Shown here: in pieces, positions 1 to 7,994 of the stretch
Layout of the letters: each line of letters opens with the position of its first letter
Position numbering within the stretch: the first letter of the stretch is position 1
From: Alphaproteobacteria bacterium
Lineage (GTDB): Bacteria; Pseudomonadota; Alphaproteobacteria; Reyranellales; Reyranellaceae
Length of the DNA: 64,000 bases
Reading direction: 5' to 3'
Assembly: GCA_016870115.1 (NCBI GenBank)
Contig: VGCH01000003.1
Span: 16,364-80,363 of the forward strand
The notes under the pieces: generated by a model
Databases searched by the model: none
Told to the model about the DNA's origin: nothing
Seen by the model: the letters and a program-made list of their open reading frames with translations, nothing else
Made by a program: the position numbers and the translations under genes

Positions 1-677
1 TCCTCGACCGACCGCGCGAAGGGGCCGGGCTGATCGAGCGAGCTCGCGAAGGCGACGACACCCCACCGCGAACAGCGGCCGTAAGTCGGCTTCAGACCGA
101 CGATGCCGCAGAAGGCCGCCGGCTGGCGGATCGAGCCACCGGTATCGGTGCCGGTGCTGCCCGGGACGATCCGCGCCGCGACGACGGCCGCCGATCCGCC
201 GGAGGAACCGCCGGGCACCAGTTTGCGATTCTCCCCGCGCCGCTTCCAGGGATTCTCGACGCCACCGAAATGGCTGGTCATGTTGGACGAGCCCATCGCG
301 AACTCGTCGAGGTTGGTCTTGCCCATCAGCACGGCGCCCGCCTTCCACAGGTTGGCGGTCACGGTGCTTTCGTAGGTCGGGACGAATCCCTCGAGCACAT
401 GCGACCCCGCGGTGGTGGCTACGCCCTCCGTGCAGAAGAGATCCTTAATGCCGAGCGGAACGCCTTCCAGCAGCCCGGCTTCGCCGCGTGCCCGCCGGGC
501 GTCACTGGCGCGCGCCATCTCGCGGGCGCGGTCGGGGGTCTCGGCGATGAAGGCATTGAGCCCGCGATGCTGTTCCATGCGCGCGATGTGGGCGTCGGCC
601 ACCTCGAGCGCGCTGGCCTTGCGCGACGCCATGGCCGCCGACAGCTCGGCGACCGAGAGATCAGTGAGAGCGGACAT
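1..677 (-). CDS. gatA: Glutamyl-tRNA(Gln) amidotransferase subunit A, 3' part cut by window edge
   Basis: This is the amidase subunit of GatCAB, which releases ammonia from glutamine so that misacylated Glu-tRNA(Gln) or Asp-tRNA(Asn) can be amidated. The reading frame is open from an ATG at 675-677 to the left edge, giving about 225 residues of a family that normally has about 485-490. The amidase-signature catalytic elements are visible: Lys78 in GIKDLF, the Gly/Ser-rich GGSSGGSAA loop around residues 156-164 with the cis-Ser, and the nucleophile Ser182 in [10 protein letters not shown]. It follows gatC with a 3-bp gap, so the two should be co-transcribed leftward. The remaining coding sequence, and probably gatB, lie outside the window. 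Confidence 0.96.
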   Translation of the reverse strand, partial: MSALTDLSVAELSAAMASRKASALEVADAHIARMEQHRGLNAFIAETPDRAREMARASDARRARGEAGLLEGVPLGIKDLFCTEGVATTAGSHVLEGFVPTYESTVTANLWKAGAVLMGKTNLDEFAMGSSNMTSHFGGVENPWKRRGENRKLVPGGSSGGSAAVVAARIVPGSTGTDTGGSIRQPAAFCGIVGLKPTYGRCSRWGVVAFASSLDQPGPFARSVE

Positions 678-680
678 CGC

Positions 681-998
681 CTACTCCACCACTTTCGGCA
701 CGGCGAAGAAGCCGCCGGCGTGGCGATCCTGCGGCTCCAGCCACACCGCGCCGCCCGGCGCATTGGCCAGCACGCGCTCGGCGATGCCGCCATCGGTCAC
801 CTTGTCGGTCCGAAGTGGCAAGGTCACGTCGCTCACGCTCGACAGCGGAGCGACATTGCCGGTGTCGACTTCGTTCAGTTGCTCGATCCAGGCCAGAATG
901 CCGGTCAATTCTCCCGCCACCGAGGCGAGCTCGTCTTCCGGCACGTTCAGTCGCGCCAGGCGCGCGATGCGCCGCACTGCATCCTTGTCGAGCGACAT
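681..998 (-). CDS. gatC: Glutamyl-tRNA(Gln) amidotransferase subunit C
   Basis: GatC is the small subunit that wraps around and stabilises GatA in the GatCAB amidotransferase. The protein is 105 residues, beginning MSLDKDAVRRIARLARL, and contains the typical ELTGILAWIEQLNEVDT helix and the C-terminal FFAVPKVVE tail. I chose the ATG at 996-998 because it gives the family length; an upstream in-frame start at 1052 would add 18 residues with no family match. It sits directly before gatA on the minus strand, the usual order. Confidence 0.95.
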   Translation of the reverse strand: MSLDKDAVRRIARLARLNVPEDELASVAGELTGILAWIEQLNEVDTGNVAPLSSVSDVTLPLRTDKVTDGGIAERVLANAPGGAVWLEPQDRHAGGFFAVPKVVE

Positions 999-1067
999 GT
1001 CTCTTGGGTCTCCGTGAGCCGGGTTGGTAGCCGTTTTGCCTCTTTCCGGCAACAGAACGCGCAGCCG

Positions 1068-3521
1068 CTACGCCGACCCGCCCGCACCCGGTGCCGCCGG
1101 CTCGCCGCGCGCCGCGGCGACCCGTGCGATCGCCGCCGAGATCGACGGTTGGCGTGCGCTCAGCCGGCGGAAATCGGCCTTGTCTAGGGCCAACAAGTGG
1201 CAGGTTCCGTCCGCCACGACGTCGGCGTTGCGCGGCCGGTCGCTGAGAAGCCCCATCTCACCGAAGAACTCGCCTTCACCGAGCGGGATGCGGCCAACGT
1301 CGGCATGAACGACCACGCGGCCCGCAGCGATGAAGAACATCGCGTCCGCGGGATCGCCCTTGGCGACGATGCGCTCGCCGGCCTCGACCGCGACCGGCCT
1401 CAGCAACCGCCCGACCGCCGAGACCGTGCGACCGTCGCAGCCGCTGAACAGGGATACCCGCGAGATCATGGCCGCGAGCTCGGAGCCAAGGCGCAGACTC
1501 GGCCGGCGATCGAGTGCGGCCCGTCGTTCAGCGAGCGCCTGCTCCAGGCTCTCGTAGACCTCACGACTGATCGTGGCGTCGTCGAGGTGGCGGCGGTACT
1601 CCGCTCCCTCGATCCGAATCTCGGCTTGCAGGATGTGACGTTCGCGAATCTCCTCGGCGTAGCTGGTGTAGAGGAGCGACAGGGCACGGAGCGCCCGATC
1701 CACGGCCTCCCGCCGCTCGGCCATCAATTCCGAGATCGCGTCACCCGCCTCGCGACCCGCCACGGCCCGGACCGGTTCGCGCGCGGCTCGCTTCAGTTCG
1801 TCGAGTATGGACTGCCAGACCATCAGCGCCTCGAACCGGTCAGCGAGTTCGTCCGCCAGCGGCTCCTCCCACCCGAACCGTCGGTAGAGCCAGGCGGCGA
1901 TCCGGAATCGGAGATCGGGTCGCGACTGCAGGTGAACCGCCTCGCGATAGGCAGGCGCTCCGCCGGTCTTCACCGCGTCCGAGAGCCGATCGACGCCGGC
2001 GGTCAGGATCGCCACCAGCCGGCGCGACAGAGTGCGATGCGCGAACAGGTCGAGGTAGATGTGCCGCTCGCGCTCGCACAGCGTCAGCAACCCAGCTTCG
2101 ACCCGCTTCGCCACATCGAGCACCGGGCCCGGCTCGGCTAGCGCCGCCGTTTCGGCGGCCGGCGGTGCGCCCCGTAAAGTCGCGACATCGCGCGCGACCC
2201 GCTCCCGGGAAAGCCCGAGAACGCGGTCCCGCACCGCCTGCTGGGTGGCGCTCAGCCGGTTCAGCCCGAAGGCGCCGATCAGCAGGCGAAGCGTCGGCGC
2301 ATTGACGAACAGGGTGAACAGCACGAACAGGGTCGCCAGGACCGCCACGAACTCGGTGACCTCGGGCGCGAGGCGCGAATCGCCGGCGGCCACAAGCGCC
2401 AGCACCACCGTGACCGCGCCGCGCAGCCCGCCCCAGACCAGGATTGTCTTGTAGCTCGTCGCCACGGGCGCCACGAGCCGCGCGCCGACCAGAGCCGGCA
2501 GCAGACCGAAGAGCACGAGTGCGCGCGACCCGAAAGCCGCGACGATCACCGCGCCGAGACCGGCGAGGTGGATCCACTGGATCCGGGTGAGCACCTCGGC
2601 GGCCAACATCGACGCCAGCACGAAGATGAGGCCGTTGGCCCAGAACTCGAGCTGATGCCAGGTGCGCTTCAGCGCCGTCCATGAGCCGGGGCTGAGATGA
2701 GTAGGCCCGTAGCCCGCCAGAGTGAGCGCCGCGACCACCACGGCCACCACGCCCGAAACATGCAGATAGCGATCGCTCAGGATGTAGCTGACATAGGCGA
2801 GGCCGACCGTGAACGAGGCGATGGCCGCGTCCGCTCCAAGCCGCGGCAGAACGAAGACGGCGGCGCGTGCCAACACGAAGCCGACAACGATCCCGCCCGC
2901 GAATTCGCGCAGGAACTTCAGGCCCGGCGCCGCCGCATCGGGCATGGTCTGCCAGACCAGAATCTCGATCAGGATGCCGAAGGCGGCGATAGCCGCAGCG
3001 TCATTGAAGAGCGATTCGCCCTCGGCAAGGATGGTGAGGCGCTTCGGCGCCCCGACATCGCGGAACACGCCGATGACCGCGGCCGGATCGGTCGTCGACA
3101 CGATCGCGCCCAGGAGCAAGCAGACGATCAGGCCGGCGCCCATTGCCTGGTTCACAATGGCGCCCACCGCGCCAATACAGACCAGGACCGCCACGATGGC
3201 GAGCAGCAGGACCGCTGAGACCTCGTCCAGCAGGCGGCGCACGTCGATTGTCAGGCCTGCCGTGAACAGCAGAGGCGGCAGGAAGATGGACAGAAAGACC
3301 GTTGCGCCGCCGCCAAGATGGCGCAGCCCCTGAAAGGCGTCGGCCACGATCCCGCCCACCCCTGCCCCGGTGACCGCGCTCGCGAAGAACCCGAGGGCGA
3401 TGCCGCAGACGGCCAAGAGCACGGTGTGCGGCAGGCGCAGGCGCTCCGCAACCGGCACCAGCACGCTGACCAGCGCGAGGACCAGCACCACCGCCAGAAC
3501 CGCAAAGACGACTTCGACCAC
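1068..3521 (-). CDS. CPA1-type Na+/H+ antiporter with C-terminal cyclic-nucleotide-binding domain
   Basis: This 817-residue membrane protein probably exchanges cytoplasmic Na+ or K+ for protons. Residues 1 to about 400 are strongly hydrophobic and carry CPA1/NhaP signatures: TTDPAAV at 143-149 and EGESLFND at 168-175. A charged cytoplasmic middle region follows. Residues about 690-800 form a cNMP-binding fold with GEFFGEMGLL and an Arg in DRPRNADV, matching the phosphate-binding cassette. The GTG start at 3519-3521 is preceded by GAGGG; the frame stays open upstream but would run under the divergent hydrolase. The layout resembles plant SOS1 and some bacterial NhaP proteins. Whether it binds cAMP or cGMP is inferred from the fold only. 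Confidence 0.88.
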   Translation of the reverse strand: MVEVVFAVLAVVLVLALVSVLVPVAERLRLPHTVLLAVCGIALGFFASAVTGAGVGGIVADAFQGLRHLGGGATVFLSIFLPPLLFTAGLTIDVRRLLDEVSAVLLLAIVAVLVCIGAVGAIVNQAMGAGLIVCLLLGAIVSTTDPAAVIGVFRDVGAPKRLTILAEGESLFNDAAAIAAFGILIEILVWQTMPDAAAPGLKFLREFAGGIVVGFVLARAAVFVLPRLGADAAIASFTVGLAYVSYILSDRYLHVSGVVAVVVAALTLAGYGPTHLSPGSWTALKRTWHQLEFWANGLIFVLASMLAAEVLTRIQWIHLAGLGAVIVAAFGSRALVLFGLLPALVGARLVAPVATSYKTILVWGGLRGAVTVVLALVAAGDSRLAPEVTEFVAVLATLFVLFTLFVNAPTLRLLIGAFGLNRLSATQQAVRDRVLGLSRERVARDVATLRGAPPAAETAALAEPGPVLDVAKRVEAGLLTLCERERHIYLDLFAHRTLSRRLVAILTAGVDRLSDAVKTGGAPAYREAVHLQSRPDLRFRIAAWLYRRFGWEEPLADELADRFEALMVWQSILDELKRAAREPVRAVAGREAGDAISELMAERREAVDRALRALSLLYTSYAEEIRERHILQAEIRIEGAEYRRHLDDATISREVYESLEQALAERRAALDRRPSLRLGSELAAMISRVSLFSGCDGRTVSAVGRLLRPVAVEAGERIVAKGDPADAMFFIAAGRVVVHADVGRIPLGEGEFFGEMGLLSDRPRNADVVADGTCHLLALDKADFRRLSARQPSISAAIARVAAARGEPAAPGAGGSA

Positions 3522-3588
3522 CGACCCTCGCGTCGACCGTACCGCGCCCGGGTGTCGCGCCGGGCACATCCGGTTTACACTATCTGCC

Positions 3589-4416
3589 ATGTCCAAGCTC
3601 GCGGTCCTCATCCACGGCATGTGGGGCACGTCCGACGTCTGGCGGAACTGGCGCGAGACGCTCGAGGCGCGCGGCTGGCATACGGTCGCGCCCGCCTTGC
3701 GGCACCACGAGGCGCCGCCGCTGGAACCGCCCGCCGCACTGGGTGCCACGCCGCTCGGTGCCTATGTCGACGATCTCGCCGCCCGCATCGCGGCGCTGCC
3801 GGAGAGACCCGCCCTGATCGGGCACTCGATGGGCGGCTTGATCGCTCTCAAGCTCGCGTCGATGGGGCTCGCCAGCGCGGCCGTGCTGCTAACGCCGGCT
3901 CCGCCCGCGCAGGTCTTCGCGATGCGCCCGAGCAACGTCCGCGCTTTCCTGCGAATCCAGCTCGCGTGGGCGTGGTGGCGCAAGCCGCACCGCCCGCGCC
4001 TGAACGAGGCGCTGTGGCATACGTTCAACACCATGGACCCGCGCGAGGCCGCCCGGCTCTACGGACCGTTCGTCCACGAGTCCGGCCGCGCGCTGATGGA
4101 TATCGGCCTGCCTTGGCTCGATAGGGCCCGTTCGTCGTTTGTCGATCCTGTCGAAGTGCGGGTACCGCTGCTGTTTGTGGCAGCAGAGCGCGATCGACTG
4201 ACGCCGCCCTCGGTGGTGGAGCGCAGTCACCGGCTTTTTGCGCACATCGCGGAATACCGCCTCTACGCCGGCCAAGGCCACTGGGTCCTCGGCCAGCCAG
4301 GCTGGCGCGATATCGCCGATGACTCTCTCGCCTGGCTCGACGAGAACACCCGACCGGTGTCGGAGCAGGCCCAGGCCGAATTCCGCAAATGGCGATCATC
4401 GATTTCGCGGGACTGA
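3589..4416 (+). CDS. Alpha/beta hydrolase (Hydrolase_4 / lysophospholipase-like)
   Basis: This 275-residue soluble alpha/beta-hydrolase begins MSKLAVLIHGMWG. The oxyanion-loop HG motif lies at residues 9-10, the nucleophile is Ser80 in GHSMGG, the acid is probably the Asp in AAERDRLTPP, and the base is the His in GQGHWVLGQPGW. Substrate unknown. No signal peptide is seen. The frame is open further upstream, but the ATG at 3589 starts a canonical first beta-strand and lies just outside the divergent antiporter. Its 3' end overlaps ruvX by 28 bases, so the two are probably translated from one message. Confidence 0.85.
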   Translation: MSKLAVLIHGMWGTSDVWRNWRETLEARGWHTVAPALRHHEAPPLEPPAALGATPLGAYVDDLAARIAALPERPALIGHSMGGLIALKLASMGLASAAVLLTPAPPAQVFAMRPSNVRAFLRIQLAWAWWRKPHRPRLNEALWHTFNTMDPREAARLYGPFVHESGRALMDIGLPWLDRARSSFVDPVEVRVPLLFVAAERDRLTPPSVVERSHRLFAHIAEYRLYAGQGHWVLGQPGWRDIADDSLAWLDENTRPVSEQAQAEFRKWRSSISRD

Positions 4417-4877
4417 GCGCGCAGCTGGGGCGCGACGGCAAGCTCGCTGCTCTCGATCTCGGCACCCGCACCATCGGCGTGGCGGCGAGCGACTTGCGGC
4501 GGATGCTGGCCAGCCCGGTGGGCGTGATCCGGCGGACCAAACTCGCGCCCGATCTGGTCGCGCTCGACGCGATGCTCGCCCCGCATCATCCCTTGGCGCT
4601 GGTGCTGGGGCTTCCGCTGAACATGGATGGGACGGAAGGACCCCGCTGCCAATCGGTGCGTCAGTTTGCGACCAATCTGGTCAACCACGCACCGCCTGCA
4701 CTGCGCGAACTGCCCTTGTTCCTGCAGGACGAACGCCTCAGCACGGCGGCGGTCACGCGCGGAATGATTGACGACTACGACATGACCCGCGCGCGCCGCG
4801 CCGAGCGGGTGGACGCGGCGGCCGCGGCCTGGATTCTGGAGAGCACGCTGCAGCGACTGGCCAACGCGCCGCCGTGA
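4389..4877 (+). CDS. ruvX: Putative pre-16S rRNA nuclease / Holliday junction resolvase-like RuvX (YqgF)
   Basis: YqgF/RuvX proteins are RNase H-fold nucleases involved in maturing the 5' end of 16S rRNA. The 162-residue length is slightly above the usual 135-160. The acidic catalytic residues expected of the family are visible: Asp23 in LDLGTRTIGVA, Glu115 in FLQDERLST, and Asp142 in VDAAAAAWIL. It overlaps the upstream hydrolase by 28 bases. In many alphaproteobacteria ruvX lies close to gatC and to pyrB; here extra genes separate it from both. Confidence 0.93.
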   Translation: MAIIDFAGLSAQLGRDGKLAALDLGTRTIGVAASDLRRMLASPVGVIRRTKLAPDLVALDAMLAPHHPLALVLGLPLNMDGTEGPRCQSVRQFATNLVNHAPPALRELPLFLQDERLSTAAVTRGMIDDYDMTRARRAERVDAAAAAWILESTLQRLANAPP

Positions 4878-4896
4878 GGCGGGCCAAACGTTCTAC

Positions 4897-6075
4897 TCAG
4901 GGGCAGGTGGCGGGCGGTGCGACCGGCAGCGGTGCCTCGACCGAGAGCGAACGCAGGAACGCCACCAGATCAGCGCTCTCCCCCGGTGTGAGACCGAGCG
5001 GCCGCACCAGTCGCTCCGTATTGCCGTGGAGGCAATCGAGGCTCACCGTGGAGTAATGCTCCACCACGCTCTCCAGCGTCGGCTTGCTGCCATCGTGCAT
5101 GTACGGCCCCGTGCGCGCGACTTGGCGCAGGCCCGGAATCTTGAACTCTCCGAAGTTGCGGTGCTGGCGTTCAACATGGCGAAGCCGCGTCGCGCCCGCG
5201 CCATCGGCGCTGTCACTGTGCGATCCCAAACGGTTGAAGGGGTTGGCGAGCGCCTGCGCGATGCCCTCGAAGCGCCCCGGGTCGACACCGCCGGAGCGTC
5301 GAAAGAACGGGATGCCCACATCCGCGAACTCGCCGGTCGTGAAGCGCGGTCCGAAATGGCAGGCGGCGCACTCCCCTCGTCCGACGAAGAGCTTCAGTCC
5401 ACGCTTGGCATCATCCGGATAGGCCGCAATGCCGGCCGCGTCGCCGGCAATCAACGCATCGCGAAACGCGTCGAACGGCGTGCGTGGTGAAACCAACGTC
5501 TCCTGAAAGGCCGCCAGCGCCTTGCCGATGTCGACGAGCACGCGCTCGTCCTCGGGCGGCTCGGCACCGAATGCGGCGCGATGGAAGCACGCCAGCGTCG
5601 CGTCCTCGCGGACCAGCCGCGCCGCGCGACGGGCGTCACTCGCCATCTCCGCCGGATCGAGGATCGGGCGGATGCTTTGCGCCCAAAGCGAGTCGCCTTG
5701 TCCGGCCCATCCGAACCACGCCGCATGACCCAGGTTCCAAAGCGGCTGCGTGCGGCGATCGAGCGGCACCGCGCCTTGCCCCGCTGCAACGCCGTCGGTC
5801 CAGTCTCGGTCGGGTCGATGACAGGTCGCGCAGGCAAGCCGACCATCAGCCGATAGCCGGGGCTCCGCGAAGAGGCGCGCGCCGAATGCGATGGCGGCGG
5901 GCTGACCCGACCCACGGTTCGACAAGTCCCGTCGCGGTGCCGGCGGCCATGGGCCATGCGCGGCGATCGCTCTGCGTTCGGCCTCGTCGAAGGTCGGTGC
6001 GGGCTCGCGCGCCGCAGCGATGACCACAGTCGCGATCGCGATCAGAAGTCCGGCGGCGATCCACCTGAGGGTCAT
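4897..6075 (-). CDS. Di-heme cytochrome c peroxidase / MauG-like protein, exported
   Basis: This 392-residue protein has an N-terminal signal or anchor segment (about residues 5-22) and two c-type heme sites, CATCH at 82-86 and CAACH at 236-240, the arrangement of the CcpA/MauG superfamily. These enzymes reduce H2O2 or carry out oxidative post-translational modification in the periplasm. I cannot tell from sequence alone which applies. The region RTGPYMHDGSKPTLESVVEHY is typical of the family. Its ATG overlaps the stop of the preceding YtkA-like gene by 4 bases (6072-6075), so it is the last gene of a translationally coupled leftward operon. Confidence 0.9.
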   Translation of the reverse strand: MTLRWIAAGLLIAIATVVIAAAREPAPTFDEAERRAIAAHGPWPPAPRRDLSNRGSGQPAAIAFGARLFAEPRLSADGRLACATCHRPDRDWTDGVAAGQGAVPLDRRTQPLWNLGHAAWFGWAGQGDSLWAQSIRPILDPAEMASDARRAARLVREDATLACFHRAAFGAEPPEDERVLVDIGKALAAFQETLVSPRTPFDAFRDALIAGDAAGIAAYPDDAKRGLKLFVGRGECAACHFGPRFTTGEFADVGIPFFRRSGGVDPGRFEGIAQALANPFNRLGSHSDSADGAGATRLRHVERQHRNFGEFKIPGLRQVARTGPYMHDGSKPTLESVVEHYSTVSLDCLHGNTERLVRPLGLTPGESADLVAFLRSLSVEAPLPVAPPATCP

Positions 6076-6479
6076 TGCACCATCATGTCATGCGTCAGGC
6101 GCTCGGTCGTATCGCCGGAGCGGACATCGAGCGCGAGCTCCCAGCGGCCCGGCATGTGGAAGACCATCCCCTCGACACGGTAGCGGCCGTCGCCCAGATC
6201 GATGAGCCGTGGCCGGTAGTTCATCCCATGCGCGTGCTCAGGCATGGTCGCATCGATCGCGACCAGCTGGGCAGGCTGGTTTCGCCGATCGCACACGTTC
6301 AGCAGAAGCGCGAACGGTTCGCCGACCTCGATCTGCGGGGGATCCGGTCGCATCGCCAGCAGGTGCTGCGAGGAGAAGACCGCCCAGCCGAGGCCCCGTC
6401 CCAGATCCAGCGGACAGTTGGCGACGGCGGGCGCGCTTGTCGCGACGAGCATCGCGAGAGCTGTGAGCACGGCCCTCAT
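6072..6479 (-). CDS. YtkA-like domain protein, secreted
   Basis: This 135-residue protein starts with a signal peptide (MRAVLTALAMLVATSAPAVA) and resembles the YtkA-like/FixH-like immunoglobulin-fold family: a CDRRNQPAQL strand, MPEHAHGMNYRP, then DLGDGRYRVEGMVFHMPGRWEL. The HAHGM segment offers His and Met side chains, and two mature cysteines (NCPLD and NVCDR) are present. Metal binding is only an inference. The ATG at 6477-6479 overlaps the amidohydrolase stop by 4 bases, and its own stop overlaps the peroxidase start by 4. Homologues are sometimes annotated as auxin-binding proteins; I see no basis for that function here. Confidence 0.8.
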   Translation of the reverse strand: MRAVLTALAMLVATSAPAVANCPLDLGRGLGWAVFSSQHLLAMRPDPPQIEVGEPFALLLNVCDRRNQPAQLVAIDATMPEHAHGMNYRPRLIDLGDGRYRVEGMVFHMPGRWELALDVRSGDTTERLTHDMMVQ

Positions 6480-7309
6480 CGCGTCGTCGCCGTGCCAGCG
6501 GGCCAATGGGCGAACAGCCGCTCGCCATTGCGCCAGGCGATTTGCTCTGCGACCTGGCGCGGCAGGTCGGCGAGCCACTGGCGCGACCAGCGGGCATGCT
6601 CGATCACATAGTGCCAACGCTCGGGGGTGAAGGAGTCGGTGCCGACCATGAAGCGGTCGGGAAACTCCAGAAACGCCTCGCGCCAGCCCGGAGCCACGCG
6701 GCCGTTGCTGGCATGGCTTGTCAGAAACGCCAGATCGCACCACAGGTTGGGATACTTCCGGAGCATCTCTCGGACCTTCTCGGGCCGGTCGAATCCGGAG
6801 TGCGCCCAAAGCACCTTGATCGTCGGGTCCTGACGGAAGTGCCGCTCGACGGCATCGGCGTCGGAATGCGAATGCAGAACCAGCCCGTGCTGGCGCGCGA
6901 GTTCGAGCGAGCGACGCATGTTGGGCAGATCGGCGTCGGCGCCGAAGATGTGGAACTCGCCGAACGCCGCGTACTTGCGGGTCCGCAGCAGCTCCTCGAG
7001 ATGGCCGACGATGGTGGTATCGCGTGCCCAGGTCGAGAGCTCGCCGCGCGACCGTTAGGGACGCAGCGAAGGCACGATCAGCTCGGGCGCGACCTCTTGC
7101 AAGAGGCGCGTGCCGTCATTGTTCGAGCTCGAGACCATGGCGCGTTTGATTCCCGCCTTACGCAAGATCGCTACCGCCTCGCGTGGCGGCACCACCGCCC
7201 AGGCATCGTGGCTGTAGTGCAGATGAGCGTCGAATATCGGTAGCTCGTCGGCGGCGGCCGGCGCGGCGGCGAACAGGACAAGACAGACGGCGGCAAGCCT
7301 TGCCTTCAT
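6476..7309 (-). pseudogene. Exported amidohydrolase family protein interrupted by an in-frame TAA
   Basis: Translation from the ATG at 7307-7309 (preceded by GGAGGATCGCC) gives a signal peptide and the metal-binding HxH motif IFDAHLHYSH, then reaches TAA at 7055-7057 as codon 85 of 277. The same frame continues without further interruption as RSRGELSTWARD, GEFHIFGADADLP, HSHSDADAV, VLWAHSGFD and VGTDSFTPE, all typical of one PF04909-like TIM-barrel amidohydrolase. The stop replaces what looks like a Tyr codon in a conserved SLRPYRSRGE-type segment, one base from TAC. Both ends keep 4-nt overlaps with neighbours, so the gene was recently intact. It may be a genuine null allele, a sequencing error or a readthrough site. 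Re-initiation at 6919 would lack the HxH metal site. Confidence 0.85.
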
Positions 7310-7950
7310 GGCGATCCTCCGGGACGGCGGCGCGGCGTCCACGCGAAATTGAAGCTAATCGAGATACGCTCGCCGGTGAAGCGCGCCGGCGGTACCTCGT
7401 GGCGCAACCAACTCTCGAACAGGATCACCTCACCTGCCCGGGCCGGCACGCTCACGAAGGGCCGGCGCGCCATAGGTGCCGACGGGCGGCGCGGCGGCGC
7501 CGCCATGGCGAGCGCGAGCCGCGGATCCTCGAACTTAAGTGCCGCCGCGCCGCGCGGGACCATGACGTAGTAGGTCCCGCTGAGCACGGAGTTGGGGTGC
7601 AGGTGCAGACTGTGACCGCTGCCCGCCGGCAAGACATTGGCCCAGCAATCCGTCAGCGCGAGCGAGCCACCTTGCAGATCCCAGTGCAGGAGGCGCGCGA
7701 AGCGATCCGCGTGCGGAGCCAGCGCCCGACCCAGCGCCGCGAAGGGGGTGGCGACGCGATGGAGTTGGTCGAGCGATCCGTAGGAGGTGTAGCCGCCGAG
7801 GTAGTGGCGGGCGGACCATCGCCGGCCGGCAGCGTCTGCCGCAGTCAGAGCGGCGATCTCGTCAGCCAGGCGCCGGTTGGCGAGCGCGCCGAACGCGCGG
7901 CCGAGCGGCGCCTTGTAGATCGAGGTCGGGAAGAGATCGAGCGCGGGCAT
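7306..7950 (-). CDS. TIGR02466 family putative 2OG-Fe(II) oxygenase
   Basis: This 214-residue protein, MPALDLFPTSIYKAPLG..., matches the TIGR02466/2OG-FeII_Oxy_5 pattern: an N-terminal LFPTSIY strand, a WANVLPAGSGHSLHLHPNSVLSGTYYV core with likely iron-ligand histidines, a FEDPRL strand, and a C-terminal ILFESWLRHEVPP...ERISISFNF containing the distal His and the Arg expected to hold 2-oxoglutarate. No signal peptide, so it should be cytoplasmic. It is the first gene of the leftward operon, overlapping the amidohydrolase start by 4 bases. A GTG a little upstream is an alternative start. Family members are largely uncharacterised. Confidence 0.82.
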   Translation of the reverse strand: MPALDLFPTSIYKAPLGRAFGALANRRLADEIAALTAADAAGRRWSARHYLGGYTSYGSLDQLHRVATPFAALGRALAPHADRFARLLHWDLQGGSLALTDCWANVLPAGSGHSLHLHPNSVLSGTYYVMVPRGAAALKFEDPRLALAMAAPPRRPSAPMARRPFVSVPARAGEVILFESWLRHEVPPARFTGERISISFNFAWTPRRRPGGSP

Positions 7951-7994
7951 CGCGACAGTATCGGGCCTGCCGCGCCGGCATGCTATGGTGAAGC
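7951..7994. promoter_or_regulatory. Short divergent intergenic region between two 2OG-Fe(II) oxygenase genes
   Basis: Only 44 bases separate the two oppositely directed start codons, so promoters must overlap each other or extend into coding sequence. On the plus strand GCTATG occurs at 7982-7987, only 7 bases before the ATG at 7995, without a recognisable -35. I see no clear operator. Confidence 0.3.
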
